Positions 25,801-36,080 are shown, counted from the stretch's first letter. The stretch: 64,000 nucleotides of DNA from Schistosoma mansoni (GCF_000237925.1 NW_017386061.1:124001-188000), one strand, 5' to 3'. Translations and numbers: made by a program. The notes: a model not told the origin generated them from the sequence alone.

Positions 25801-28800
25801 TATTTCTAATGTCACGCAAAGATGGATGCTTGTGAATTAAGGCTATATCGAGGCAATACTCACAGTATGCACATATGCCAATAAGAGACTGATCAATTGC
25901 AGTCCTAAACATCAATGGGAATATTCAAACAAAACGATACTAGGTGAATTTTATTTCTAATATTGTTTTTTGACAATTACCATACGTATTATCTTTCATT
26001 TGTTTGTCATTTTTGTATTTGATTCATTTTGATTTAAGACAACTCTAATTTAGAACTTATAAACAGTATGGATTCAATAATAAATAACATACAGTTACAT
26101 TTTCAATAGCCTATAAACGAACTAAAAGTAGAATAAACTTTAAAATGTTTTCATAGTTGAAAGCGTGAATCAATTGAAGCTAGACCACCAGGGAAAACCT
26201 GGAAGCACTGAATGGCCGTTTCATCCTATTGTGGGACTACTCAACAGTGCGCATCCACGACCTCGACTCGTGAGATTTGAACCCAGGACCTACCAGTTTC
26301 GCGCCAGAGCACTTAACCGATAGACCAGTGGTCTATCAGACTAAACTCTAGAAAACGGTCATTCTATGCTTACAACATACTGGATTGATGAACATGACTT
26401 AATAAGATTTAATTCTTATTTTGAATTCGACGATACAATGGTACATCACTGAAATTTTATCATTTTAGTCTGTATACTATAAACTTAATATATATGCATA
26501 TATTCTTAGTATACTCAAATTACTTGTAGCAGGTTTACCAACTTTTACCTTAGGGATAAATAAGTATAAAATAAATATTTATTCAATGATCATTTCAATC
26601 AAAAAATTCTTCTCTTGTTCCTTTTTTCCATCTTTCATTTTCTTCTTCATCTTAATTTATATTCAAGTTTTTTTTTTCTTGTTTTTTTTTGAAAAAAAAA
26701 GAGAAAAACATCTTGAGAAACCGATTGAAAATAATTTAATTACATTTAGTTTACCTATTTGGATTGAATAAACGGCTATTAAAGTGTTAAATGTTCAAGA
26801 AATTATATACATATATGTATATATCATAAGTATGTTCAACAGTTTGTTCAACTGTATTTTGTTTATCTACATAACTATTTAAAATTCAAAGTGGATTGAT
26901 ACTAGGTCAGATTAATTGTGTTAGGGGGGAAAAAAGAAGTAGATTCATGTATATATGTAATGTATATGAGTATATCCTTATTTAACCACTTCATGGAAGG
27001 AATAAATAATCAATCAAATAAATATATAGAAATATCAGTGATCAGTTTAATTTTTTCTTTCTTTCATCATTTCAATTCAATAACAACAGTAAAATAAGAT
27101 ACTAATATGTATTTCAACTCTTCTCCCTTCCCCCCCAAAAAAAACCCCAATAAAAGATGTTACTTGAAGTACATTTATGTTTCTATGATATATACACTTA
27201 CGAATAGATCGACAAAAAAACTTCTCCTTTTTTTAAAAGTTAACTTCTCTATCCTAAAATTTTCGATATTAGTTATGTATAAATAATAAATACACAGTTT
27301 AAAGTTAACTTGATATATACGAAGAAGAAAAAAGATGGAGAAATTAAAGCAGAAAAGAAAAAAGACTAGTTAATTGTTCCCTAGGGTAGGAAGAGAAGTA
27401 ACAGTAAGAATGAGAGTGTTTCTGAGGGAGGGAGAGAAAAAGAAAGAGAGAGAGAGAAAGAGAGACAACTGAAATAGGCAAAATATGATAAATAACGGAA
27501 AAAATAAGTAGTCGATAAATAAATATTCCTTACTGAAACATGAGAAGGTAGATAATATAAGAAGATATTAGAAAGAATTAATAAAAATGTATAAAGTATT
27601 AACCTAAGAGAATACTACCGTTTGTTTGTTTTGTTTCAATAGTTGAGATCATAAGTCAATTGAAGCCAGACCACCATGGAAAACCTGGAAGCATTGGACG
27701 ACCGTTTCGTCCTATCGTGGGACTTCTCAGCAGTGTGCATCCACATCAAAAATTTTTTAGATTATTTGTTGCAAAAAAACGTTAAAACATTGGCTGAATT
27801 TTGTTGATTAATCAAATGATGACCATAGAACACTGGATATGTCTGTCATTTTATGGTAGAACTCCTCATTAGTATAGATAGAGGACTTTGCTAGGAATCT
27901 AAAACAATACGTTCAAGTCTTACAAAAAGTTAGTCAGTCGCATAACCAAATTAGAGTCTAACAGCTATGTACATCTGTCCAAATTGCCACATCATATCGG
28001 TACAGTGAGATGAAATTATCAAGAGAAATGTTAGAGTGGTAGAAATGGTAGTAAAAAAATTATGCAAAGAATAGGATATACCATGACAAGTAGACTGATA
28101 TCTAATAGTTTGCATTTCTATGACCTATAAAGTTCAATCATATAGAGTTTGTGAGAGTTACCTACTTATTAGATCTAATGAATATTGAATTACCCTAAAA
28201 ATCTGATGAACTTGGAAATGTGAGACATTAACTTCTAATTCAGCCATTCGAAAGCATCATTTTTGATGAGGCACGTGAAAGCCTTAAGTTCATCAAATAT
28301 CTTCATCTACGTGAAAAAAAGAACAACCAACTATTTTAGCCTGATTAATTTTTATTATTTAGCTATATGTATGCATATCCTTCTCTTTAATATACATGGC
28401 AATTTTAACGTATTCAATATATTCCTTGATTTCCTTCATTCAATCACATAACACACATTAACCTAACTATCATTTAAGGTTATAACAAAAGTATGATATT
28501 GTAAACATGGAAAGATATTTACTTGTATTCGTGCTTCATTTAACTTTGTCATTCTTGCCAATTCTTCACGACAATAAATATCTGGATAGTGAGATTTTTG
28601 AAAAGCTGATTCCAACTCTTGTAGTTGATCTTGTGTAAATGTTGTACGATGACGCCTTCTAGCTGGTGTTGGACATGAGCTGGCTGTAGTTGTTGTTGTT
28701 ATTGCTGTTGTCATGGCTGAGTAATGACCAGTTGTTCCAGTCAGTGAAGCATGCTTTATTCCACCAGATGATGGACTTTCATCTGTAGACAAAGAATGTA

Positions 28801-29585
28801 ATGATTCCGGACTACAAGGTGATTGTATATTACTCAATGAAATATCATGACTAATTGTATATGGATTAATATTAGTACCAGTACGATTTAATGAACTAGA
28901 TCGTAAGTGATGCATTGTATTTGATAAACAGCTTACACCATTAAACAGTAATGGTGGCTGCGAAGCGTATGGATGTGGTAATGGCGGGCCATTTTGATTC
29001 AACCCAGATGTTGTCAAATTCGATGAGAGTGGAGGATTTGGAAACAGAAGACCTGCTGTTGAACTATTAAAATTGAAACCGGTCAGTGATTTCACAAACG
29101 AAGATGCAGCAGCAGAAAGACTTTGTCGAGTAATTGGATCAAATGGAAGTCCAGTATCTGCTGAATCCATTGTAAGTGTTTGATGATGGTGATGATGTGT
29201 TTGATGAAAGTGGCCATGTTGATTCGATTTCATTTCCTTATTAGATGGAGGTGATTGATCGGAACTGAAATCTCTCATATTATTAGCTGTTGTTACTGTC
29301 GATGATACTGATGAGACAGAGGAAGAGGAAGAGGATGGTGGACAATCTGAATGAGGCAAATTATTAAAAGGGTACGCTGAGTTCGGTCTCATAGGACTTG
29401 TAATATGCTGTGGTTTCATTTCGGCAGTATAACCTACATAAGAAAGTGATAAAGGGAATATAGATTTAGCAAGATGAAAATATTAAATTCATTCGAAAAA
29501 ATCACTTACGGTTAAATGATAAAGATTTGTTTGGAAAACAATTTACTCTCAAATTGGACATCATTACAGAAATCTTTATCGACAT
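16706..29585 (-). CDS. Paired-like homeobox transcription factor (PROP1/UNC-42-like), four exons
   Basis: A sequence-specific nuclear DNA-binding protein of the paired-like class. Inferred coding exons are 29510-29585, 28523-29433, 21900-23942 and 16706-16831 (76, 911, 2043 and 126 nt). Phases fit at each junction, giving about 1051 residues. The homeodomain lies at about residues 284-343: [10 protein letters not shown] at its start, [20 protein letters not shown] in the middle, then [15 protein letters not shown]. It has Gln at position 50 and W48, N51 and R53 intact. The 4.6-kb intron (23943-28522) falls between homeodomain positions 46 and 47, a known position in this class. Before the homeodomain the protein is Ser/Thr/Pro-rich with a His tract. 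After it come a Gln/His run and a long Asn/Ser-rich tail with a seven-Ala run. The [13 protein letters not shown] and RKQEKQL pattern recalls PROP1/UNC-42. The last exon rests on a strong G|GTAAGT donor at 21899 and an in-frame acceptor at 16832. If it is wrong, the protein stops two codons later, after VS. Confidence 0.85.
18081..18405 (-). mobile_element. SINE-B (Sm-alpha-like), altered-core subfamily
   Basis: Minus-strand copy in intron 3 of the homeobox gene, in sense with it. It contains the tRNA-like half with a B box (complement of GGACTCGAACCC) and the 3' half that normally folds as a hammerhead. The hammerhead core is changed: GGAAGGAACGTGCG stands where intact copies have GGACGAAACGCGCG. 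The same changes occur in the copy at 19157. Confidence 0.8.
18737..19040 (-). mobile_element. Solo-LTR-like repeat, copy 2
   Basis: 304 bp, TGTGGTGTGG at the start and CACTACA at the end on the minus strand, flanked by similar 4-mers (GTGT/CTGT on the plus strand). No coding sequence. It lies in intron 3 of the homeobox gene. Confidence 0.65.
19157..19368 (-). mobile_element. SINE-B (Sm-alpha-like), altered-core subfamily, second copy
   Basis: Minus-strand copy, shorter than the one at 18081 but with the same altered hammerhead core and the same change in the stem I strand (CCAGGATT in place of CCTGGATT). The tRNA-like part is partly lost. Confidence 0.78.
19501..19611 (-). mobile_element. 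SINE-A, 3' half with weakened hammerhead
   Basis: Minus-strand copy. The core CTGACGA and GAAA are present with stem III CGGCCG. Stem II has one mismatch and stem I has two near the core, so activity is doubtful. The tRNA-like head is missing. Sense orientation within the homeobox gene's intron 3. Confidence 0.75.
20323..20330 (+). repeat. Homopolymer G run (8)
   Basis: Eight consecutive G in otherwise AT-rich intron sequence. A likely length-variable or error-prone site. Confidence 0.8.
20505..20536 (+). mobile_element. SINE-B 3' end fragment
   Basis: A short plus-strand piece, GCTAGCCACTATCCATCTTT, matching the extreme 3' end of SINE-B copies. Confidence 0.55.
20841..20953 (-). mobile_element. 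SINE-A, 3' half with near-intact hammerhead
   Basis: Minus-strand copy. Core CTGAGGA and GAAA, stem II GTCC/GGAC and stem III CGGTCG (one G-T pair) are present. Stem I GCAGTG/CAGTGC has one mismatch. It lies in intron 3 of the homeobox gene in sense orientation. The tRNA-like head is absent. Confidence 0.8.
21245..21395 (+). mobile_element. Degenerate SINE-A
   Basis: The plus strand shows decayed A and B boxes (TAATGGTTAAGGC, GGGTTTGAACACC), then GATGAAACAGATGTCCAGTG and CTGGTTTT in SINE-A order. The hammerhead is not intact. Confidence 0.5.
24457..24570 (-). mobile_element. SINE-A, left arm of an inverted pair
   Basis: Minus-strand 3' half of SINE-A. The conserved GAAA is AAAA here, so the hammerhead is probably inactive. 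It abuts a plus-strand SINE-A tail at 24571, making a fold-back. It lies in the homeobox gene's 4.6-kb intron. Confidence 0.75.
24571..24624 (+). mobile_element. SINE-A 3' tail, right arm of an inverted pair
   Basis: Plus-strand tail (AGGTTTTCCCTGGTGGTCTA through CTCATGATCTCAACTAT). It is complementary to the outer part of the left arm at 24457-24500. Confidence 0.75.
25215..25413 (-). mobile_element. SINE-A, nearly full length with hammerhead
   Basis: Minus-strand copy in sense with the homeobox gene. It holds the tRNA-like head with a B box (complement of GAGATTCAAACCCAGG), the hammerhead, and the 3' tail including the complement of TTAGAAGGGGTTTTGCGGAG. The left end of the tRNA-like part is cut near 25413. 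Confidence 0.85.
25297..25352 (-). ncRNA. Type I hammerhead ribozyme in SINE-A (intron, sense)
   Basis: On the minus strand: stem I GCACTA, core CTGAGGA, stem II GTCC/GGAC, GAAA, stem III CGGTCG, cleavage context GTC, and the return strand CAGTGC. Only the base pair next to the core is mismatched. It lies in the homeobox gene's intron 2-3 region in sense orientation, so it would be transcribed in pre-mRNA. Confidence 0.7.
25812..25955 (-). mobile_element. SINE-B fragment lacking its middle
   Basis: The extreme 3' end (GCAAAGATGGATG) is joined directly to the 5' head (GGCTATATCGAGGCAATAC, TATGCCAATAAGAGACTGAT). The tRNA-like and hammerhead parts are missing. Confidence 0.65.
26153..26331 (-). 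mobile_element. SINE-A, degraded hammerhead
   Basis: Minus-strand copy with tRNA-like head and tail. The core reads TTGAGTA in place of CTGANGA, so the ribozyme should be dead. Sense orientation in the homeobox intron. Confidence 0.78.
27639..27747 (-). mobile_element. SINE-A, 3' half, degraded core
   Basis: Minus-strand copy. The core reads CTGAGAA, losing a conserved G; GAAA and stem II are kept. Sense orientation in the homeobox intron. Confidence 0.75.
27840..27925 (-). mobile_element. Probable very degenerate SINE-A
   Basis: Weak similarity to the SINE-A hammerhead region (GTAGAACTCCTCATTAGTATAG) and flank. Support is marginal. Confidence 0.3.
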
Positions 29586-29651
29586 TTTGTTGAATATGAG
29601 TGGGGTGAGAATGATGACACGAATAAAAAATTAAATTTTCACTAGTGGTAG

Positions 29652-29927
29652 TATGGTGTGTGCTACTGATGTCGACACATATAAGTAGTATGTACCACCA
29701 ATCGAAAGTGAGATTCTTGGCTGTAGAAGGTTGAGAAAATCAAAGAGAAGGGAACGAGAGCAGAGAATGATTAGTGTGGAAACGAAAGAACAACGAAGTC
29801 TGAGACAATTGATGGATATTTTGCAAATGAAGTATTTACTGTATGGTTCTCAGATTTTATTAAGACATTTTGTATTGTTCTGTTAAAATACATTTGAGTG
29901 TTCCCGCCTGTATCCTCGTTCACTACA
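29652..29927 (+). mobile_element. Solo-LTR-like repeat, copy 3, just upstream of homeobox gene
   Basis: 276 bp, starting TATGGTGTGTGCTAC and ending CACTACA, flanked by a perfect 4-bp duplication GTAG (29648-29651 and 29928-29931). It lies 66 bp upstream of the homeobox gene's proposed start codon, in opposite orientation. No coding sequence. It occupies the probable promoter or 5' untranslated region. Confidence 0.7.
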
Positions 29928-30225
29928 GTAGTAGTAGCAATAGTAGTAATAGCAGTCGTAGTAGTAATATTGATGGTACTATTATTGTTACCAATGTTAG
30001 TAGTAAGATAAACAATACTTCCTTTTTTTAATTGACTTTTCAATTTTCCTTTTATTGATGAAAGACTATTACTGTTTAAGTAAGTGCTTAGTAATGTCAC
30101 CACCATAAAGCGATAGTATAGTTCTCATTATTCATGACCTTTAAAAATCTCGAAATGTATAGAGTAAATCATTTTTCAACCAATATTACATTATCAATAT
30201 ATGGTTGTGGAGATTATTGGGTTTA

Positions 30226-30408
30226 GTTTAATATCATGAATCGATCATTGTTAGACCACCATTGAAACCTGGAAGCACTGGACGGCCGTTTCGTCTTAAT
30301 ATGGGACTCCTCAGCCGTGAGCACCGAGATCTCTCACGTGGGAATCGAGTCCAGGACCTTCGGTCTGGCGTGCAAATGCTTAACCGATAGACTACTTAGC
30401 CGGCATCT
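30226..30408 (-). mobile_element. SINE-A, diverged subfamily, left arm of inverted pair
   Basis: Minus-strand copy with hammerhead core CTGAGGA and GAAA but a mismatched stem I. The tRNA-like head differs from other copies (complement of GGGAATCGAGTCCAGGACC). A plus-strand tail follows at 30545. Confidence 0.75.
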
Positions 30409-30544
30409 CATAGTGTTAAAGTTAAAGTTCAACCAATCTATGATATTGCGCGACCATCTTCTATTATCTTCAGTGAGTAACTGCCTCATAACGGATATGG
30501 CCGTGACCAGTGGAGTTCAACTATGTCGTGCGTGATACAGTTAC

Positions 30545-30602
30545 CCATCTCAGGTTTTCAATGGTGGTCTAGCATGGATCCATTCATGCTATCAGCCCAA
30601 AC
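30545..30602 (+). mobile_element. SINE-A 3' tail, right arm of inverted pair
   Basis: A plus-strand tail piece (CAGGTTTTCAATGGTGGTCT, then AGCATGGATCCATTCATGCT). It is complementary to the start of the copy at 30226 and shares its CAATGGTGG variant. Confidence 0.6.
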
Positions 30603-30938
30603 TCAACATTAAATTATCTTCTGTTAACTGTAGTGTGGTAGGATGTTTCCACATCCAACTTATACATATAATGAAATCCGTTTACTTAATAAGAAGGTTT
30701 AACCCGTACGTTACCGATATGTTCGTTGATCGAAAAAATAAAAACAACTCATTATTTCCTACAATTGGATTTCTAGTCATTCCATAATATTACACAGTTG
30801 TGCTTACCATTCGAGCAACAGATTCATCTTTAGAACTAATTTTTTTATTAAACTGTCAGAATGGATGAATAGAGATTTCACTATTAAAATATTCAATTCA
30901 AAAGAACTAAGATATTTAACAAGAAAAACCTTCATGAC

Positions 30939-31187
30939 AAGCAAAGATGGATAGTGGCTAGCAGTGGAATCCAGTTTGACGCGCGTTTCGTCCTATTTGG
31001 GACTCGTCAGCTGGATGCACCTGCATCTCAGAGTTGATGTTCACTCTGGGACTCGAACCCAGTACCCTCGCTTCAAACGCCATCGCGTTATCCACTCGGC
31101 CACTGAGTCCTGATAGCCACTTGCTTGTGAGATGGGGTGAAGTTTAAATTCAATTAGTATTGTTTGTTTGAATCTTCCCATCGAAGA
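30939..31187 (-). mobile_element. SINE-B (Sm-alpha-like), nearly complete
   Basis: Minus-strand copy. The tRNA-like part resembles a Leu/Ser-type tRNA: the A box complement reads GGACTCAGTGGCCGAGTGG and the B box GGGTTCGAGTCCC. The 3' half folds as a hammerhead. The far 5' head is partly missing. Confidence 0.88.
30966..31020 (-). ncRNA. Hammerhead ribozyme in SINE-B, core intact
   Basis: On the minus strand: ATCCAG, CTGACGA, stem II GTCC/GGAC, GAAA, stem III CGCGCG, GTC, then CTGGAT. Three extra A lie between the cleavage site and the stem I return strand, which may weaken cleavage. The motif matches the known Sm-alpha hammerhead of Schistosoma mansoni. Confidence 0.75.
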
Positions 31188-31328
31188 AGTCGTTATTGAA
31201 GAAATCGTTATCTCACTAACATATACACGTACAAATATATACTTTTTTTCTCAATTCCCCATTTATATTATTCTTAGTACAATGTCTTGATAGTAGGAAT
31301 TTTCTGGACATTTACACACACTTACAAA

Positions 31329-31353
31329 CATATATATATATATATATATATAC
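31329..31353 (+). repeat. (TA)n microsatellite
   Basis: An uninterrupted TA run of about 24 bases. Confidence 0.9.
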
Positions 31354-31466
31354 ATCACTCAATAACTATTAAGACAAGCAAATTCAATTTGGCCAGACAA
31401 AGCAAAATGACCTCACTGAAATAAATTAATATTGATATATCAATATTTGTAACTCATCGTTACCAT

Positions 31467-31498
31467 AATAATAATAATAATAATTATTATTATTATTG
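31467..31498. repeat. (TAA)n-(TTA)n palindromic microsatellite
   Basis: A TAA run turns into a TTA run, giving a perfect inverted repeat. A similar arrangement occurs at 41647-41683. Confidence 0.85.
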
Positions 31499-32719
31499 CT
31501 ATGTATATTGTTTTGTTTATTACTTTCATCACAGCCCAAAACATACTATGACAACAATGATAAGAATGTATATCAATCAGTGGAGGAAAAATGCTTGACC
31601 ATAACACTTCAATTCATTGAAGCATTTAGTTTTTGAGACAAGATTTCTTCAGGTAAGGCAGAAGAAGTTGGAGAAGAAGAAGAAGAAGAAGAGAGGAAAT
31701 CAATCTTTTTTTGAATAGGTAAAAAGATATGAGTAATGTAAATTTATTTATCAGTAATAATTTGTCATTTTCATTGTTGTGGCAATGGGTTATAGCAATC
31801 CATATATATACAAACATTTTAGATAAATAAAAATCATTTTGAAGAGAATGTCGAAGACGCGTTAGATGTATTAACATTAGTGCTGATGTTGGTATCTTAA
31901 TCAAACACTTGTATAGTCTCATTTGTGCTCACATAAACTAATCAGCGGGAATTAACCAATGTCATGTTTGTCTAGTCTTTACTGCTGATCGAATTCTATC
32001 GATCAAGTTTAATAGGGGCTACTAGTTCAAGTGACATGAACTTGATATCCATAATGTATTGTGTTAGGTGGCTGGAAACAATCAATGGGGAGCCTTGAAT
32101 CTAGGTTTCGAGATAGTTATCACATGTCAGTAAAGCATATTTACAATTTAAAATGAGACTAAAGTTCAACTGGACATTCATATTTCCGTGTTACAGTCAG
32201 AGATGTTTTCATAGAGCAATTTACCCTGTATCTAACCCCCTGTGTAACTGAGGTATTTTTCATCAAACAGTGATGGATGTCATGTTGTCCAATCTTAATT
32301 TAAGTTCCTTTCCGTTTTCAATTCTTTTTATATTTTGTTATTACCAACTAATTACAAACAAGGAAAGAGTTATTGTTTACGTTAAATTAGTATTGAGTAA
32401 TTTAGTGGATAGCATTTTTTAGAAATGCACTGATGTTTTTGTCATCGCTACTATGTAATTCAGTAAACTAATGGATGACATATTGTGATTTGTCTATGAT
32501 AGAATTGTTTTATATAGATAATTCCATTTTACCAATATTCTCTGGTGCCGGTTCAAAAGCATGTACTCTTATCTTCAGGGGTAAATTTGGAAGCGAATTA
32601 GATTATTGTGTAAAAAATGTGTTGCTTGATAATAACGATATTCATAAAATATCTCTAATATAATTTATAAAAATAGAGGTCTTTCGAAGTTATCTAGGCT
32701 CTTACAGTTTACGTCGCGG

Positions 32720-32880
32720 ATTTATCTTAGTTGGACCACAGTTGAAACCAGGTAGCATTAGAGAGCTTTTATACTAGTATAAGACTACTTAGCAACGTGT
32801 TTATGACTCTATCGGTGATGGAACCCAGAACCTTTGGTTTCACACAAAAACACTTGATCTTTAGATCACTGAGTTCCAAT
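32720..32880 (-). mobile_element. Degenerate SINE-A
   Basis: The order and spacing of SINE-A can be followed on the minus strand (complements of TTGGACCACAGTTGAAACC, AAGACTACTTAGCAACGTG and GATGGAACCCAGAACC). The hammerhead core is lost. Confidence 0.5.
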
Positions 32881-32999
32881 CCAATGGTTGATATAGTTCA
32901 CTTCAGTCAACGTAAACTATGACAATTTATATGTGACAAAAACGTATCATTTAGACTAAGATTTATTTCGACGAAAGACTTTACCGTTCTAAGGATTTA

Positions 33000-34425
33000 T
33001 GTTGTAAGCAGTTCGAGAAAAAGTCTGTTTAAAACTTCACTAGTTCCTAGTCTTTATGTAGCCTAAAATTGTACTGATAAATTGTCAGTGTTAGTGAAAG
33101 AACACTGAATAATATTTCAGTTATAATGTCATTCATAACAGTAATCCTGATATTAAAGATCTATTGCTGAACGCTGATTTGTTTACCGCAACTCGCCAAG
33201 ACCGTCAGTGAATGACGCTGATAATGTAATTAATTAGATTTAGAAGCCTGCTATTGTTATCTACATTCTCCTCATAGTTTGATAAGCTTGTAGTGCCTGG
33301 AACTTAGGAGCATGTTTCAGTTCACTTAATAGGTGAGTGCTGCATATAAAACTGATTTTCAAAAGAGATTTAATGTTAGGCTTTAACTTCACTATTTTCG
33401 CGTTTTACCTGTATGATTTTGTGCTATGCTACATTGATGTGTTCATAGCACACATTTACGGATAACTCTAGACGTTTTAAATGAAATATTTAATGGAAAA
33501 TACATTCTACTATGCAAAATTCACTCAACCATTGAACGAAAAATTGATTAAAATGCTGTATACAACACGTCAGTTGCGAATAACTTCAACTGTAACATGA
33601 AACAATCTTGCCGTAACTTGTCAATTCTATTCTTTCTTCTATTTGCTTCACTTAATTTAATATTCCCAAGTAAGCTTTCGGTTATTCTTTAAACTGAATT
33701 ACATAAAGAAAGCTTACTGTATCATAAGGTTCAGAAAAAAACTTGCATCTATCTTTGCACTTTCTTCAAATAAACACCACTTCATGGTGGAAAAAGGAAG
33801 AAAGCACGGCGTTCAGTCTTAAGTGAAAAGATTAAGTAAAAAAAAAATGAATATTCAATACTTCAAACTTTTCAGTACTTGTCTGCATGAAATCTTTTTA
33901 TAATTAGGATAATTTATCAGATTACCAAAAATATCCAGTTCGTAAATGTGAGAAAAATCTCAATAAATAAGTTGAAAACGAATTCTGAGGTTAAATTTAA
34001 ATATGGTTCTAAGTTCAGTGCTTCATAAACTCCACAGAGTTTAAACGTTATTGAATTCGGAACACAAATCAAATGATTTTGAAATTTAATGGAAATCTAA
34101 TCAAGAATATGTTCTTGTAGTCAGAACTAATTAAGTTGTAAATCTTCTATTCTAATTTTGAACCATCTGAATAAGCATAAAGTTGGATATCCTCCGATGA
34201 CTTTCAGTGGTAGTTGTGCCGTATCACTAACTAAGATGATGATGGTAATGACTATTAACCACTAGATTGAGATCTCAAAGATATTGAACTTGATAAGTTA
34301 ATAATAACAGAAGAAGTAGTACTACAGAATATTTTGATGAAATAAAATGCTTGTCTAGTACTATATATATTTGAATGGTTTAATAGTATCAATTATCACA
34401 ATTAATTGATCACTGGGTGGTGATC
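33000..34425. other. Intergenic or intronic, no feature supported
   Basis: AT-rich sequence. I see no gene and no repeat that I recognise. Confidence 0.35.
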
Positions 34426-34622
34426 AATGTCATACGTGTCAAGTCCTTCTTAGTGCTCAGTGGTAATGTCTCTGACTGTGAAGCTAAGTGACACGGGATT
34501 GAATCTGTCAGGGAGCACCAGTTCCCTTAAGATTACAGGTACACCTTGCTGACGAGTGTCAAGTAGCACGAAACCCGGGTCCAGGGTTTCCTATTGACCG
34601 CCTCCAACCACCATCTTAGTAT
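34425..34622 (+). mobile_element. SINE-C, third hammerhead-bearing SINE family
   Basis: The plus strand shows an A-box-like GCTCAGTGGTAATGTC and a B-box-like GGGATTGAATCTG, then a spacer. A hammerhead follows at 34541-34590, and the tail reads GGTTTCCTATTGACCGCCTC. The sequence differs from SINE-A and SINE-B outside the conserved ribozyme core. A tail fragment occurs at 49738-49770. Confidence 0.75.
34541..34590 (+). ncRNA. Type I hammerhead ribozyme in SINE-C
   Basis: Stem I ACCTTG (34543-34548), core CTGACGA (34549-34555), stem II GTG/CAC (34556-34558 with 34567-34569), GAAA (34570-34573), stem III CCCGGG (34574-34579), then TC. The return strand CAGGGT (34582-34587) pairs with ACCTTG through one G-T pair. 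All conserved core bases are present. Confidence 0.78.
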
Positions 34623-35042
34623 CAATTATTTTTATGCTTAAAACATTAAATAATGGAAATACAAATTGACCATGTGTTACATTTTTCTTGTTTAAATGAC
34701 TATCAATGAATATTTTACTTGTTAGGGGAAAAACAACCCCAGGTAATTGGACAAAATATAACAATAAATAAGTGTTAAACATATTTTAAAATTCTAACCA
34801 ACTAACAATATTTAGCCATCTGTTTATTTCCCTAATTATAACAACAGGACATTTAACTCATTCGATTCTCAATTGTTTGAGTAAATGAATGAATGAATGA
34901 ATACAGCCATAAAAAGGATTAAAGGAATCATAGAAGAATAAAAACGTAAAACAGTTTTAATAAAACAACCGGACATATAATTCATTATTTTGCGTGACTT
35001 TAATCATAATATTGTCAACCACAAGGTTTACACATACATGTG

Positions 35043-35060
35043 CACACACACACACACACG
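35043..35060 (+). repeat. (CA)n microsatellite
   Basis: A short CA run. Confidence 0.85.
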
Positions 35061-35811
35061 AACTAACGAACATCTAGATTTATTATGATGGCTACTGTGA
35101 AACATAAAAAGATTTGGTCCATTCACTTGAATGTTCATATTTACTGTTATTTATCATGTTGTCGTAAAAAGAAAAAGAAAATTAAAGAAACTTTTGGGAA
35201 GTCTTTAGTTAGTTCTAAACGAAATTGATAAAATAAAGAAGAAAAATCACTTGATAAACAAAAATAAAATTCACAGATATAACGGTGATGATGATGGTGA
35301 TGATGATCATGACTTAGTTTGCCTGTTTTAATAATTTGAAAAATTTGTAAAAATGTAAAAAAAGAAAGAAAAAGAAGAAAAAAACAAGAAGAAAAATGGA
35401 CATTGCGTGTACCATTGGGAAATGTCTAAAAGATATTTATATAGATTTACCTTTTTTAAAAAATTAATGTTAAATAACTTTTGAACTTCAAAAGATTATG
35501 AAATCACCTTTCTTCGACAATAATTTAACAACAGCTAAACAGGTATAAACATTATATATGTAAGGGGTTGTCTTTATAAGTGAATTGTCAGATCCCATGT
35601 GGGATTGAAAGAGATGTTTTTATTACTATAATAATATGACAATTATGTAATCAAGAATTTTTAAGTAATATATTATCTTCCTTTTAAAGATTAGTTAATT
35701 CAGTTCAATAGTCTTTAATTATTACAACGTTTTGATATTTTGTAATTATTAGAAGAAACTTATTGTATTTAAACTGGTATATTTGGAATCCGGTTAGGAA
35801 GTAGATTGTAG

Positions 35812-36080
35812 TGTAGTGTGGTCTACTTATAAGTAGTACATGGCGATGGTCAGACATAGAATGTATTTTGGCAGAAGACCGATAAGGAAAGAACTGAAAT
35901 GAGGCGCAATTGGTAGGAAAATGCATGAACTATGGAATTAGAGAGGATGAACTGATATTTACAGAAGGAACAGTTAAGATTGAGACAATTGATTGTTATT
36001 TTGCAAATTAACTGTTCATTGTATGGTTATCAGAATTTGGTGAGATAGTCTGTAACTTGCGTCGTGTTTGGTTCACTACA
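35812..36080 (+). mobile_element. Solo-LTR-like repeat, copy 4
   Basis: 269 bp, TGTAGTGTGG to CACTACA, flanked by a perfect 4-bp duplication GTAG (35808-35811 and 36081-36084). No coding sequence. Confidence 0.7.

Noticed and set aside
31626-31922. Minus-strand frame of 98 codons as an exon between the 52-kb exon and the homeobox gene
   Set aside because: It ends in a GAAGAA-type simple repeat read as Leu/Ser and has no conserved motif; the splice sites at its ends are not convincing.
20041-35310. Short direct repeats such as CATCATCAT and GATGATGATG as a CRISPR-like array
   Set aside because: They are plain microsatellites without regular unique spacers in a eukaryotic genome.
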